NCBI RefSeq assembly: GCF_000746205.1
Contig: NZ_JQKV01000001.1
Coordinates: forward strand, 670,814 to 734,813
Direction: 5' to 3'
Length of the DNA stretch: 64,000 nucleotides
DNA from: Halorubrum sp. BV1
GTDB lineage: Archaea > Halobacteriota > Halobacteria > Halobacteriales > Haloferacaceae
Under the pieces are notes generated by a model, which saw nothing but the letters and a program-made list of their open reading frames with translations, was not told the DNA's origin and did not search any database. Shown here in pieces: positions 1-8,983 of the stretch. Each line of letters begins with the position of its first letter. Position 1 is the first letter of the stretch. The position numbers and the translations under genes are program-made.

Positions 1-31
1 GACACCCGACGCCCGGATTCCGCGGCGACTG

Positions 32-39
32 TTTAAATA
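32..39 (+). promoter_or_regulatory. TATA box of hel308
   Basis: TTTAAATA is centred about 28 nt upstream of the ATG at 64. That is the spacing expected for a leaderless haloarchaeal transcript, and it supports the chosen start. Confidence 0.6.
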
Positions 40-63
40 CTACCACGCCGAATCGACGGTCGA

Positions 64-2118
64 ATGCGCGTTCGGGACCTTCCGCTTTCCGCGTCGTCCG
101 TCGATCACTTCGCCGATCGCGGGGTCCGAGAGCTGTACCCGCCGCAGGCGGCCGCGGTCGACGCGGGGGTCTGTGAGGGTTCGAACGTCGTCGCGGCCAT
201 CCCGACCGCCTCCGGCAAGACGTTCATCGCACAGTTGGGCCTGCTGACCGCAGACGGCCCGGGGTTGTACGTCTGCCCGCTCCGAGCGCTCGCCCGCGAA
301 AAGTACGAGTCGTTCGCGTCGCTCCCCGGCCTCGAGGTGGGGATCTCAACCGGCGACTTTGACGCGTCAGGTGAGGATCTCGCCGGCAACGACGTCATCG
401 TCGCCACGTCGGAGAAGGTCGATTCGGCGATCCGAAACGGCGCGTCGTGGGTCGACGAGTTGGCCTGTGTCGTCGTCGACGAAGTGCACCTCCTCGACGC
501 GGAGCGTCGCGGCCCGACCCTCGAAGTAACGATCGCGACGCTCCGTCGACAGAACCCCGACGTACAGGTCGTCGCGCTCTCGGCGACCGTCGACAATCCG
601 GAGGCGATCGCGGGATGGCTGGACGCGACGCTCATCGAGTCGGACTGGCGACCGGTCGATCTCCGTACCGGCGTTGCCGTCGGCGGATCGGTCGCGTTCG
701 ACGACGGGACGACCCGCGAGGTCCCGCTCGACGAACCGGATCGGGCCAACGGACGCGACGGTGACGCCAGCAGTGGCGGCGGTGACGCCAGCAGTGGCGG
801 CGGTGACACGGGCAACAGCACCGGTGACGCTGGCGGCGACGACGACGGCGAGACGGGACCCGACGACACCGAGGTCGCGGCTGCGCTCGTCGCAGACACG
901 GTCGCCGAGGGCGGCCAGTGTCTCGCGTTCGTTCGGTCGCGGGCGGAGGCGGTGTCGCTGGCGGAGCGGCTCGCCGCCGACGGTCTCGCAGAACGGATGG
1001 GGATAGAAACTGCCGCGGCCGCGGCCGCCGACGAGGCCGGCGCGGTCGACGGGACAGTGACCGGACGCCAGCTCGCCGACTGTCTTCGATCGGGCGTCGC
1101 GTTCCACCACGCCGGGCTCCGCTCCGGTCACCGAGCCGTGGTCGAATCGGCGTTTCGCGACCGCGACGTCGCCTGCATCTGTGCGACGCCGACGCTCGCG
1201 GCGGGCGTCAACGTCCCGGCGCGCCGCGTCGTCGTCCGCGACCAGAAGCGCTACTCCGGGTCGAGAATGGAGTGGCTCCCGACCCTCGAAGTCCACCAGA
1301 TGTGCGGGCGAGCCGGCCGCCCCGGCCTCGACCCGCACGGAGAGGCCGTCCTCGTCGGCGCGGCAGACACCAGAGACGAACTCGTCGAGCGGTACGTCGA
1401 CGGCGAGCCCGAGGCCGTCGAATCGACGCTCGCCGACCCGGCCTCGCTTCGGACGCACGTCCTCTCTGCTATCGCCACCGGCTTCGCCGAGACAGAAGCT
1501 GAGATCCTCGACGTGTTCGAGGGGACCTTCTACGCCCGCGAGACGGGTGCCGGTGGACTGGCCGACGCGGTCGGCGTCGCCGTGGACGCCCTCGTCTCGG
1601 CCGACATGGTCCAGAGGGAGACGACGGGCGGTGTCGACGACTATCGGCTCATCGCCACGTCGGTCGGCGAGACGACCTCGCGACAGTACGTCCGACCGGA
1701 GACGGGCGAGCGAATTGTCGACGGCCTGCGAACAGCCGCGGCCATGCCGAACGCGACGACACTCACCGCCTTCGAACTGATATGTGACACGCCCGATATG
1801 CAGGACACGTACCTCGGCAACGAAGAGCGCGCCGAGATGTACCGGTTTGCGCGGCGACACGCCGGCGTGTTGACGACAGAGATGCACGAGACGGACGCCT
1901 TCGAGGAGTGGCTGGAGTCTGTGAAGACGGCGCGGATCCTCGACGAGTGGATCGACGGGGCGACCGTCGAGGAACTCGTCGAGGCCTACCGGATCGGCCC
2001 GGGCGATCTCGACTCGCGGATCGAGCGCGCGGAGTGGCTGTTGAGTGCGGCCGAAGCGCTCGCGGACACGATCGGTGTCGGCGTGCCGTCGGTTCCGCGG
2101 GCGCGCTCTCGGCTGTGA
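64..2118 (+). CDS. hel308: ATP-dependent DNA helicase Hel308
   Basis: Superfamily 2 helicase of the Hel308/Ski2 type, 684 aa. The family unwinds lagging-strand or forked DNA at stalled replication forks and in recombination. Visible motifs: a Q-motif-like LYPPQ (residues 24-28), Walker A PTASGKT (47-53), DEVH box (139-142), SATVDNP (motif III area), ATPTLAAGVNVPAR (motif V area) and QMCGRAGRPG (motif VI). A Gly/Asp/Ser low-complexity insert near residues 225-270 lies between the two RecA domains and is encoded partly by a 21-bp tandem repeat. The gene is monocistronic and convergent with the squalene/phytoene synthase gene. Function is assigned from family motifs; the insert is unusual. Confidence 0.93.
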   Translation: MRVRDLPLSASSVDHFADRGVRELYPPQAAAVDAGVCEGSNVVAAIPTASGKTFIAQLGLLTADGPGLYVCPLRALAREKYESFASLPGLEVGISTGDFDASGEDLAGNDVIVATSEKVDSAIRNGASWVDELACVVVDEVHLLDAERRGPTLEVTIATLRRQNPDVQVVALSATVDNPEAIAGWLDATLIESDWRPVDLRTGVAVGGSVAFDDGTTREVPLDEPDRANGRDGDASSGGGDASSGGGDTGNSTGDAGGDDDGETGPDDTEVAAALVADTVAEGGQCLAFVRSRAEAVSLAERLAADGLAERMGIETAAAAAADEAGAVDGTVTGRQLADCLRSGVAFHHAGLRSGHRAVVESAFRDRDVACICATPTLAAGVNVPARRVVVRDQKRYSGSRMEWLPTLEVHQMCGRAGRPGLDPHGEAVLVGAADTRDELVERYVDGEPEAVESTLADPASLRTHVLSAIATGFAETEAEILDVFEGTFYARETGAGGLADAVGVAVDALVSADMVQRETTGGVDDYRLIATSVGETTSRQYVRPETGERIVDGLRTAAAMPNATTLTAFELICDTPDMQDTYLGNEERAEMYRFARRHAGVLTTEMHETDAFEEWLESVKTARILDEWIDGATVEELVEAYRIGPGDLDSRIERAEWLLSAAEALADTIGVGVPSVPRARSRL
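760..801 (+). repeat. 21-bp tandem repeat inside hel308
   Basis: Two perfect in-frame copies of a 21-bp unit (760-780 and 781-801) encode GDASSGG twice. A third degenerate copy follows (802-822). This is a disordered linker expansion within the helicase coding region. Confidence 0.85.
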
Positions 2119-2159
2119 ACGTGAGCCGAGACCGAGTAGGAAACAGGCGTCGAACGCGG

Positions 2160-3227
2160 TCAGTCCGCCGGTTCGACGGCCCTGTGGAACGGCGTTCGGG
2201 AGATGGTCTTCCGGAGGTCCGCGAGCGAGTCGCGCCCCGCTTCGCCGGCGACCGACATCACGGCGAACACCTCTTTTCTGGATATCTTCACGCCGGTCTC
2301 GGTGAGCGCGTCTTCCGGGCGCGAGCTGAGCTCGCGGAGCGTGCCCACGGCTAGCAGATACGGAACCGTCCACGCCTCAATCGTGTTCCCGTTCGAGAGC
2401 GGCATCGTCTCGAGGTACGCCTGCGCGTCGTCGAGGAACGAGCGCGCGAGATCGGCGGTGCGGTCGACCACGCGGGCCGACGATTCGCGGTTCGCCGGGT
2501 GGACGACGCGCTCTTGGTCGACGCCTTCGTCGGCGAGCCACTCCGCCGGGAGGTAGACGTTGTTCTCTTCGGTGTAGTCGTCGTACACGTCTTTCGAGAC
2601 GTTCACGAGCTGTAAGAGGAGGCCAAACTCCTCTGCGGTGTCGCGGAGCCGCTTCGCGCGGTCCTCGGTGACGTCGCCGCGGGTGAGGAGGTTCGTGATG
2701 AGGTTGCCGACGGTGCCGGCGGCGTAGTAACAGTACTGTTCTAGCTCCTCGCGGTCGTCTATCCGGAGACCGCCCTCGGTGGCATGACGGTCGACGAACA
2801 TCGCCATCCCGTCGACCATCTCGATGACGGGCGGGACGATCGCGGCGCGGGCCTCGGGGTCGAGTTCTTCGAACGTCGCCACGATCGTGGGTGCCTCGGC
2901 GACGACCTCCCAGTCCTCGTCGCGTTTTTCGGGAGCCGGGAGCCACTCGTCGACCGCCTCGCGGAACGTCGCGATGTCGACGTCGCTGTCGGGGTCGATC
3001 GCGCGGCGGTACGTCCGCAACACGTCGCTCTGGGCGGCGGGCGGGATGTGCCCCGCGTCTTCGACGGTGTCGGCGACCCGACAGAGGAGGTATCCCACGC
3101 AGATCTGCGAGGCCATCGGCTCCTCTAACACGTCGACGGTCAGCGCAAAGGTTCGGGAGACGCCTTGCACCGCCTCGTGACACCACGAGAGGTCGGGTTC
3201 GACGGGGCCGTGTGATCGTCCGCTCAT
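2160..3227 (-). CDS. Squalene/phytoene synthase family protein, probably squalene synthase
   Basis: 355 aa trans-isoprenyl diphosphate synthase that condenses two farnesyl or geranylgeranyl diphosphates head to head. The first Asp-rich motif appears as DTVED after the SRTFAL segment, and the second region as NVSKDVYDDY followed by YLP. The order VSRTFAL, YLLCRVADTVED, CYYAAGTVGNL resembles eukaryote-type squalene synthase more than CrtB, so squalene is the favoured product; phytoene remains possible. I use the ATG at 3227, not the one at 3257, because the TATA-like TTTTTATG (about 3254-3262) would overlap the upstream codon and sits about 30 nt from 3227. Confidence 0.85.
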   Translation of the reverse strand: MSGRSHGPVEPDLSWCHEAVQGVSRTFALTVDVLEEPMASQICVGYLLCRVADTVEDAGHIPPAAQSDVLRTYRRAIDPDSDVDIATFREAVDEWLPAPEKRDEDWEVVAEAPTIVATFEELDPEARAAIVPPVIEMVDGMAMFVDRHATEGGLRIDDREELEQYCYYAAGTVGNLITNLLTRGDVTEDRAKRLRDTAEEFGLLLQLVNVSKDVYDDYTEENNVYLPAEWLADEGVDQERVVHPANRESSARVVDRTADLARSFLDDAQAYLETMPLSNGNTIEAWTVPYLLAVGTLRELSSRPEDALTETGVKISRKEVFAVMSVAGEAGRDSLADLRKTISRTPFHRAVEPAD

Positions 3228-3253
3228 TCGGGTATCGGCCCTTACGTCACAAC

Positions 3254-3262
3254 GCATAAAAA
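3254..3262 (-). promoter_or_regulatory. TATA box of the squalene/phytoene synthase gene
   Basis: On the minus strand this reads CTTTTTATG, about 30 nt upstream of the ATG at 3227. It makes the further-upstream ATG at 3257 an unlikely start. Confidence 0.5.
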
Positions 3263-3385
3263 GCCTCGTGGAACGGCGGAGGGGAGCGGCCGAATCGAAG
3301 CGATACGCGGCGTCCGCATCGGGAACGAACCCGCGCGAACGATCATCGTGGCAACGGCTAAGTCACCGTGGGGGAAGCATTCGCT

Positions 3386-4531
3386 ATGGAGCTAACGCTC
3401 TCAGCGGAGCAGCGACAAATCCGTGACACCGTCGCGTCGTTCGTCGACGAGGAGGTCGTCCCGCGCGCCGCCGACATCGACGAGACGGACGAGTTCCCCG
3501 CGGACCTGATAGACGAAATGGCCGACCTCGGGTTCATGGGGATGCCGTTCCCCGTCGAGTACGGCGGTTCCGGACTCGATTACCACAGCTACGTGCTCGG
3601 GCTCGCGGAGATCGCCCGCGGGTCGGGCGGGCTCGGCACGATCGTCGCCGCCCACACCTCTCTCGCCGGTACCATGGTGTACGACTTCGGTGACGAAGCC
3701 CAAAAGTCGGAGTACCTCACGCCGCTCGCCGCTGGCGACGACGTCGGCGCGTTCGCGCTCTCGGAGGCCGAGGCCGGCTCCGACGTTCCGGCCATGTCCA
3801 CGGTCGCCGAGCGGGACGGCGACGGCTACGTCGTGAACGGCGGGAAGCTGTGGATATCGAACGGGTCCGTCGCCGACACGGTCGTCCTCTTCGCGAAGAC
3901 GGATCCTGACGCCGGCCGAGATGGGATCTCCGCGTTCGTCGTCCGTCCCGACGAAGACGAGGGGTTCGTCGTCGAGGGGACGGAAAAGAAGCTCGGTGAC
4001 AAGGGGTGTCCCACGGCGGAACTGCGCTTCGATGACATGTGGCTGCCCGAGGATCGGCTCCTCGGGGACGAGGGAGAGGGGTTCGTGCAGGCGCTGAAGA
4101 CGCTGAACGGGGGCCGGATAACCATCGCGGCACGCTCCGTCGGCATCGCTCGCGCCGCGCTCGACGAAGCGACGTCGTACGCGCAAGAGCGCGAGCAGTT
4201 CGACCGCCCCATTGCCGACTTCCAAGCCATCCAGCACAAGCTCGCGGACATGGACACCAAGACCCGGGCCGCGGAGCTGTTGATGCACGAGGCGGCCGAC
4301 CTGAAGATGCGCGACGAGTCGTTCGTGAAGGAGGCCGCGCAGGCGAAGCTGTACGCCTCCGAAATCGCCCGAGAGGTCGCCAACGAAGGGATTCAGATCC
4401 ACGGCGGCTACGGCTACACAAAGGACTTCCCGGCCGAGCGGTTCTACCGAGACGCGAAGCTCTCCGAGATATACGAGGGGACGAGCGAAGTGCTCCGAAA
4501 CACCATCGCCCAACAGCTGCTCGACGAGTAG
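3386..4531 (+). CDS. Acyl-CoA dehydrogenase
   Basis: 381 aa FAD-dependent acyl-CoA dehydrogenase, catalysing the first step of beta-oxidation or branched-chain acyl-CoA breakdown. Domain order: N-terminal helical domain (LSAEQRQIRDTVASFVDEEV), middle beta domain with ALSEAEAGSD and the WISNG flavin-contact segment, and C-terminal helical domain with the quinone-like signature IQIHGGYGYTKDFPAERFYRDAK. The YEGTSEV segment holds the usual catalytic Glu of short-chain enzymes. Start at 3386 is preferred over the GTG at 3368 because the protein then begins with the typical MELTLSAEQ. A TATA-like GCTAAGTC lies about 27 nt upstream. Acyl chain specificity cannot be read from sequence. Confidence 0.93.
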   Translation: MELTLSAEQRQIRDTVASFVDEEVVPRAADIDETDEFPADLIDEMADLGFMGMPFPVEYGGSGLDYHSYVLGLAEIARGSGGLGTIVAAHTSLAGTMVYDFGDEAQKSEYLTPLAAGDDVGAFALSEAEAGSDVPAMSTVAERDGDGYVVNGGKLWISNGSVADTVVLFAKTDPDAGRDGISAFVVRPDEDEGFVVEGTEKKLGDKGCPTAELRFDDMWLPEDRLLGDEGEGFVQALKTLNGGRITIAARSVGIARAALDEATSYAQEREQFDRPIADFQAIQHKLADMDTKTRAAELLMHEAADLKMRDESFVKEAAQAKLYASEIAREVANEGIQIHGGYGYTKDFPAERFYRDAKLSEIYEGTSEVLRNTIAQQLLDE

Positions 4532-4560
4532 AACGTCACCGGTTCGCGTGGCGAAGACTG

Positions 4561-6507
4561 TTACTGACGGTCCTCAGTGCGTCTGCCATGATCGTCGCTG
4601 TCGTCACTGTCGTCGCTGTCACTGTCGTGGTTGCCGTCGCTGTCGTCGGAGACACCGTCAGTATCCGCAGCGTCGCCGTCCGCGTCGCTGTCGTCGTCAT
4701 TTTCGTCTCGATGCGTCACGTCGGCGTCGGACGGGAACCGATCGACCGCGTAGTTGCCCGTGTCGACGCGCTTCGCCGGCTCGGAGTAATCGCGGTCGCT
4801 CCCCGCGAAGTCGGGTCGGATCACGCCGTCGTCCGGCGGCTCTTCGGCGTCCGCCTCGACCGTCGCCGCGTCGGCGGCGGTGGCCGTGTCGCTTCGAGCG
4901 CTCTCCGTCGTGTCGTCCTCGGGAACCTCGTCTCCGTCTCCGGGAACCTCGTCTCCGTCTCCGGGAGTCCCGCCGCCCTCGTCGGGGGGGTCGTCTCCGG
5001 GGTCGCCTTCGATCCACTCGAATCCGCTCCGTTGCCGTCGCCGCGCCGACACGGCCTCGTGGAGTCGCTCGCGAAGGGTCTCACGGAGCGCGACCGCCTC
5101 GTCGACCGCGATGTCGACGGCGGCGGCCTCGTTGCCGGTGAGCGAACTAGAGCCGGCGGTGTCGGCGACGATCGTCGCGACTCCCCACCGGCGCTGGAAC
5201 ACCGTGCGACTGTCGATGACGTTTTGCACTCGATAGTACGGGACGACGGTCACGGTTCGGCTCCAGAACCCGTTCCGCGTGAGCAGGTGGTCCTCGCCGA
5301 GCCAGTAGCCGCGGTGTTTCCACTTGAGATGCGCGGCGGGCGGTACGGCGGGGAGGAGCACGAGGAGACCGAACCACGGCAGGTCGGCGACGAGATACCA
5401 GTCGGTCGCGAACGCGATTCCGGTGAGAACGGCGACCCCGAGTGTGTACCGGAACGCGTACCGCCACCGGATCCGTTTCGGCGGCCGATCGAAGCGCGGG
5501 TCGCCGAACGGCTCCACCTCGCGGGCGAGTCCGTAGACGCGGGCGGCGGCTGCGATCGGGACCGCCGACTGGCTCCCCTGATCGCCGTTCTGTCCCGGGG
5601 CGTAGCCGGCGGTCTCGATGGCGAGGCTCGCGTACCCGAGCGCGCGCTTCGCCGGGTTGTCCGTGATAGTGAGCGTCTGGACCTTCTCGGTCGGGATCGA
5701 CCCGCTGTACCGACGGAAGAGGCCGCGCTCGTACCGCAACTCGTCGCCGGCTCGCGCGAGCCGGAACCCGTAGTAGTTCGAGAACGCGACGCCCGCGCCG
5801 AGCACCCACGACACGAGGAACAGCCCGCCGACGGCGACGAACGCCGTCGCGGTGAGCGCGGCGGCGTCAGCGCCCGGGAGGAACCCCGAGAGCACCGGGA
5901 AGGAACCGGATCCCAAGAACGCCAGCAGGCCGATCAGACGGCCGTCGAACGACAGCGCGCCGACGAGTGCAAGCTCTTTCGGCGAGATGGCGAACAGCTC
6001 CGTCTCAGCGTCGGCGGCTCCGCCCGACACGCCGGCCGTCGCCGGGTCGTCGGCGTCGCCGCCCGTTCCGCTCTCGCCGCCCGCGCCGCTCTTTCGACGC
6101 TGGACCTCGCGTCGGATCCGCGTCGCCTCGGCCGGCGAGACGAACCGGATGGACCCCTCGGTGCTCGACCCGCCGGCCGTCTCCAGATCGACGGCCGCGA
6201 TCCCGATCGCCCGCTGGATCACGCTCTGGCTCACGTCGACGTTCTGTATCCGTCGGTAGGGTATCTCTCGCTCGCGGCGAGAGATCACCCCCGACGCGAT
6301 GTCGAAGGTATCGGCGGCGAACTCGTAGTCGAACCGTCGGTAGTACGCCGTCTCGTAGCCGAAGGCGGCGAGGAGCATCGCTCCGGCGACGCCGACCGCG
6401 AGCGGAAGTCCCCAGCCGTTGCTGTTCACGACGAAGAAGCCGACGACGACGAACCCCGAGACCTTCTGAAGCGCGCGGTACGGGATCGACTGGGGCGCGA
6501 GTCTCAC
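4561..6507 (-). CDS. Double PH-domain (bPH2, YdbT-like) membrane protein
   Basis: 648 aa protein starting with GTG at 6507. The GTG overlaps the TGA of the upstream PH-domain gene by 4 nt, indicating translational coupling. It has repeated membrane-anchored bPH2 (DUF304) units, each with paired hydrophobic segments followed by a motif such as IPYRRIQNVDVSQ, IPTEKVQTLTI or VPYYRVQNVIDS. This is the same three-unit layout seen in bacterial YdbT proteins, whose role in membrane or secretion stress is poorly defined. The C-terminal 130 residues are disordered and very acidic, with a GDGDEVP repeat and a terminal Ser/Asp tract. A longer open frame extends upstream but overlaps the partner gene and is rejected. 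Confidence 0.82.
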   Translation of the reverse strand: MRLAPQSIPYRALQKVSGFVVVGFFVVNSNGWGLPLAVGVAGAMLLAAFGYETAYYRRFDYEFAADTFDIASGVISRREREIPYRRIQNVDVSQSVIQRAIGIAAVDLETAGGSSTEGSIRFVSPAEATRIRREVQRRKSGAGGESGTGGDADDPATAGVSGGAADAETELFAISPKELALVGALSFDGRLIGLLAFLGSGSFPVLSGFLPGADAAALTATAFVAVGGLFLVSWVLGAGVAFSNYYGFRLARAGDELRYERGLFRRYSGSIPTEKVQTLTITDNPAKRALGYASLAIETAGYAPGQNGDQGSQSAVPIAAAARVYGLAREVEPFGDPRFDRPPKRIRWRYAFRYTLGVAVLTGIAFATDWYLVADLPWFGLLVLLPAVPPAAHLKWKHRGYWLGEDHLLTRNGFWSRTVTVVPYYRVQNVIDSRTVFQRRWGVATIVADTAGSSSLTGNEAAAVDIAVDEAVALRETLRERLHEAVSARRRQRSGFEWIEGDPGDDPPDEGGGTPGDGDEVPGDGDEVPEDDTTESARSDTATAADAATVEADAEEPPDDGVIRPDFAGSDRDYSEPAKRVDTGNYAVDRFPSDADVTHRDENDDDSDADGDAADTDGVSDDSDGNHDSDSDDSDDSDDHGRRTEDRQ

Positions 6508-6968
6508 ACCGCGTCCTCCCCGTCGGCGCGGATCGCAAGCCGTTTCAGCTCCTCGCGAAGGTCGCTCGCCCCGCTCGGCGTCAGTCCCGGGATCTGTACG
6601 TCCGCTCCCCGCGATCCGGCCGTGTACACCACACAGGAGGCGAGGCCGACGGCGCGCTCGACCGGCCCGCGGCGCGAGTCGACGTGCTGGATTCGCACCA
6701 GCGGGACGGTCGTCCGGACCTGCGTGATCACGCCGCGGTCGAGGTACAGCGCGTCCTCGCGGATCTCGTAGCTCCAGCGTCGGTACTTCAACGTGGCGTG
6801 TGCGACGCCGACGACGAGCGCGACGCCGCCGACCGCGCCCGCAGACCATCGTGGCACGTAGCCCAGGTAGGCCACGGCGGCGACTGGGAGGGAGACGAGC
6901 ACGGCGACGAGCGCCGCACGGAGGATCCACACGATCCGTACGCGGGGATGAAGCGACTGAGCGGTCAT
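6504..6968 (-). CDS. PH-domain (bPH2, YdbS-like) membrane protein
   Basis: 154 aa. Two hydrophobic segments (about residues 12-32 and 41-58) precede one bPH2 domain with the motif VPLVRIQHVDSRRGPVERAVGL. It is the YdbS-like partner of the downstream YdbT-like protein, with which it shares a 4-nt GTGA overlap. Partner genes of this kind are commonly paired, and both proteins probably act at the inner face of the membrane. An 11-codon upstream ORF overlaps its start (see separate entry). Confidence 0.8.
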   Translation of the reverse strand: MTAQSLHPRVRIVWILRAALVAVLVSLPVAAVAYLGYVPRWSAGAVGGVALVVGVAHATLKYRRWSYEIREDALYLDRGVITQVRTTVPLVRIQHVDSRRGPVERAVGLASCVVYTAGSRGADVQIPGLTPSGASDLREELKRLAIRADGEDAV

Positions 6969-7000
6969 CGGTCCGCCCCTGTCGCGCGTCCGAGAGTCAT
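6965..7000 (-). CDS. Possible 11-codon leader ORF upstream of the PH-domain pair
   Basis: Reading on the minus strand, the ATG at 7000 opens MTLGRATGADR, and its TGA overlaps the ATG of the PH-domain gene (ATGA, 6968-6965). The TTATAA box at about 7023-7029 is 26 nt from this first ATG but 58 nt from the PH gene ATG. A leaderless transcript would therefore start exactly at the small ORF. This may be a coupling leader peptide; translation is not proven. Confidence 0.4.
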   Translation of the reverse strand: MTLGRATGADR

Positions 7001-7022
7001 ACGCGGTGGTTGTCCGCGACGC

Positions 7023-7029
7023 ATTATAA
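7023..7029 (-). promoter_or_regulatory. TATA box upstream of the PH-domain pair
   Basis: CTTATAATG on the minus strand, a strong TATA match. Its spacing fits transcription starting at about 7000, the ATG of the short leader ORF. Confidence 0.55.
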
Positions 7030-7113
7030 GTCCCGGCCGTCGGTGCGGAGCAGCGCGGCCCGTGGTCGTCCTCGGCGGGTGTGCGGCTCCGTTCAGATCC
7101 GACGGGAGCGGTA

Positions 7114-7797
7114 TCAGATCCGGCGGATCCGGTCCGCCGTCACGTCTATCGGGTCGGCGACGTGTGCGGTCGGCTCGCCGTCCGGTCGCTCAAACCCGTT
7201 CGCCTCGAATAGCGTGTTCGCCCGGAGGTCGACCCGAGCCTCGCGAAGCGTCCAGGGCTCGTGTGCGATCTCTCCGACGTAGAGCCTCCGACCGGACGTG
7301 TAAAACCGGTAGTTCTCGACGAGGAAGGCGGCTCGCGATCCCGGATCGGGGACGAACGCCTCCCCGTCCGGCCTGTAGGTCGCATCGAAGCGGGCGTGCG
7401 GGGCATCGCGGTGCGCCCGACGGCTGGTGAACCGGACCGCGTCGCCGTCGCGACGCACCGACATCTCGGCGCGGTAGTACGGCAGGGCGAACAGCCGGCG
7501 TGCGACCGCGACGCCGAGCCGGTCTGCGGCGTCGAGGTTGTAGAAGTAGACCCCCGGCCCGTTCGGCCCCTCGACGTACGTGCGGAGGTTCAACTCCGGG
7601 AACGAGAGCCCGACCGGCGATCCGCGCGGGCGGATGTCGTCCATCACGAACGCGACGACGCCGAGGTAGGCGTCGCCGTCATGCGTGGCGACCGAAAGCC
7701 CAGACGGAAGCGTCTCGGCGACGACGGCGGGGTCGGCTACCCAGTGACAGAACAGCCCCTCGCGCCACGTCATCTCCAGCCAGCGGGGTGCGGCCAT
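7114..7797 (-). CDS. DUF2071 (YqjF) family protein
   Basis: 227 aa member of the DUF2071/YqjF family, with the typical opening PRWLEMTWREGLFCHW and the conserved SFPELNLRTYVEG and GVYFYNLDA segments. The structural fold is related to acetoacetate decarboxylase, but no enzyme activity is established for this family. Start at 7797 is taken because a TTTATT box (about 7818-7824, minus strand) lies about 25 nt upstream. The longer frame beginning at 7950 would pass through that promoter. No operon partners; the next upstream gene on the same strand is a cation transporter. Confidence 0.82.
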   Translation of the reverse strand: MAAPRWLEMTWREGLFCHWVADPAVVAETLPSGLSVATHDGDAYLGVVAFVMDDIRPRGSPVGLSFPELNLRTYVEGPNGPGVYFYNLDAADRLGVAVARRLFALPYYRAEMSVRRDGDAVRFTSRRAHRDAPHARFDATYRPDGEAFVPDPGSRAAFLVENYRFYTSGRRLYVGEIAHEPWTLREARVDLRANTLFEANGFERPDGEPTAHVADPIDVTADRIRRI

Positions 7798-7883
7798 ATC
7801 GACCGTCGGTGCTCGACGAATAAATGCGGTGCGGCGGACGGGCGGGGCGACCGATCCGCGCGAATCGAGGCGGCCGCCGAGGC

Positions 7884-8834
7884 TTAGAACGGACCGTCGC
7901 CGGACGGTCCACGGGGCGGCCCGGTCGTCGACTCCTCGGCGTCTTTCCACTCGCCGAGCCCCGAGGGGTCGAGGTGCACGTGAACGTCGCCAACGTCGTC
8001 GAGGGCGCGCAGGCTCGTGACGAGTTCCGTCTCGACGTCGTGGGCGTCGTGCAGCGTCATGCTACCGTCGACCTCGACGTGGACTTCGACCTCCAGATCG
8101 GTCCCGTCGTAGTACACGGTGAGATCGTGAACGCCTTCGACGGCGGGGTGATCGCGCAGGGCCGCGACGATCCGGTCGCGGTCGGCGTCGGGGGGCGCGC
8201 CACCGACCAGGTACGTCACGTTCTCGCGGCCGATCTCGATCCCCTGATACACGACGAGGACGCTGACGAGCGCCCCGGCCAGCGGATCGAGGACGGGAAA
8301 TTCGAGGAAGACGCCGAAGATGCCGACAAGCGCCGCAATCGTCGTGTAGATGTCGTTGAGACAGTCGGCCGACAGCGCGGTGAGCGCCGTGGATCCGAGC
8401 GAGTCGTTCACCCGCTCCGTGTACCAGTAGAGGAGGTACATGTCGGCCACCGCGAAAAGCAGCGCGGCGACCAAGAACGGGCTCGCCGCGACCTCGGTCG
8501 GACCGACCAGCCCGACGATCGACTCGCGCAACAGGAGGAGCCCGAGAATCACGATCGTCGCGCCGACGAAAAGCGCCGTCAGCGGTTCGATCCGCTGGTG
8601 ACCGTGTGGGTGAGTCGGGTCGGCGTCGTCGTACCGCGCGCCGCCCCAGATCAGGACGACGGCGCTCGCGACCAGATCCGCGACGGAGTGGGCCGCGTCG
8701 GCGACGAGCGCGACGCTCCCGAACGCGATCCCGGCCGCGCCCTCGACGAGGATCTTGGCTAGGTTCCCGAGGACGTTCACCGCCGCGGCCCGCTGGAATC
8801 GCCCTTTCTCGCTTCGAGAGCCGGGAACCCACAT
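7884..8834 (-). CDS. Cation diffusion facilitator (CDF) transporter
   Basis: 316 aa membrane protein of the CDF family (zinc, iron, manganese or cobalt export by proton antiport). Metal-site motifs: DAAHSVADL in TM2 (Asp, His/Asp pattern) and HPHGHQRIEPL in the following loop. TM5 carries the second Asp site in LSADCLNDIY. A C-terminal cytoplasmic metallochaperone-like domain follows (VEVHVEVDGSMTLHDAHDVE). The metal cannot be assigned safely from sequence. A TTAAAC-type box about 25 nt upstream supports the ATG at 8834. Confidence 0.9.
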   Translation of the reverse strand: MWVPGSRSEKGRFQRAAAVNVLGNLAKILVEGAAGIAFGSVALVADAAHSVADLVASAVVLIWGGARYDDADPTHPHGHQRIEPLTALFVGATIVILGLLLLRESIVGLVGPTEVAASPFLVAALLFAVADMYLLYWYTERVNDSLGSTALTALSADCLNDIYTTIAALVGIFGVFLEFPVLDPLAGALVSVLVVYQGIEIGRENVTYLVGGAPPDADRDRIVAALRDHPAVEGVHDLTVYYDGTDLEVEVHVEVDGSMTLHDAHDVETELVTSLRALDDVGDVHVHLDPSGLGEWKDAEESTTGPPRGPSGDGPF

Positions 8835-8983
8835 TCGTCCGAACCGTCGGCGGCCGCGTTTAAGAACTTCGTGGCTGGCGCGTCCCGACGCGACACCCGG
8901 TTACACCGGACGCCGCACAGCTGCGTATCAGTTCTGATGGCTGACGGTCCGAGGTTAAGTACGGTGGCGACGTACGCCCTGGC

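Noticed and set aside
4039..6771. 910-codon plus-strand frame across the acyl-CoA dehydrogenase end and the PH-domain gene
   Set aside because: It runs through two convincing genes in other frames and has no domain.
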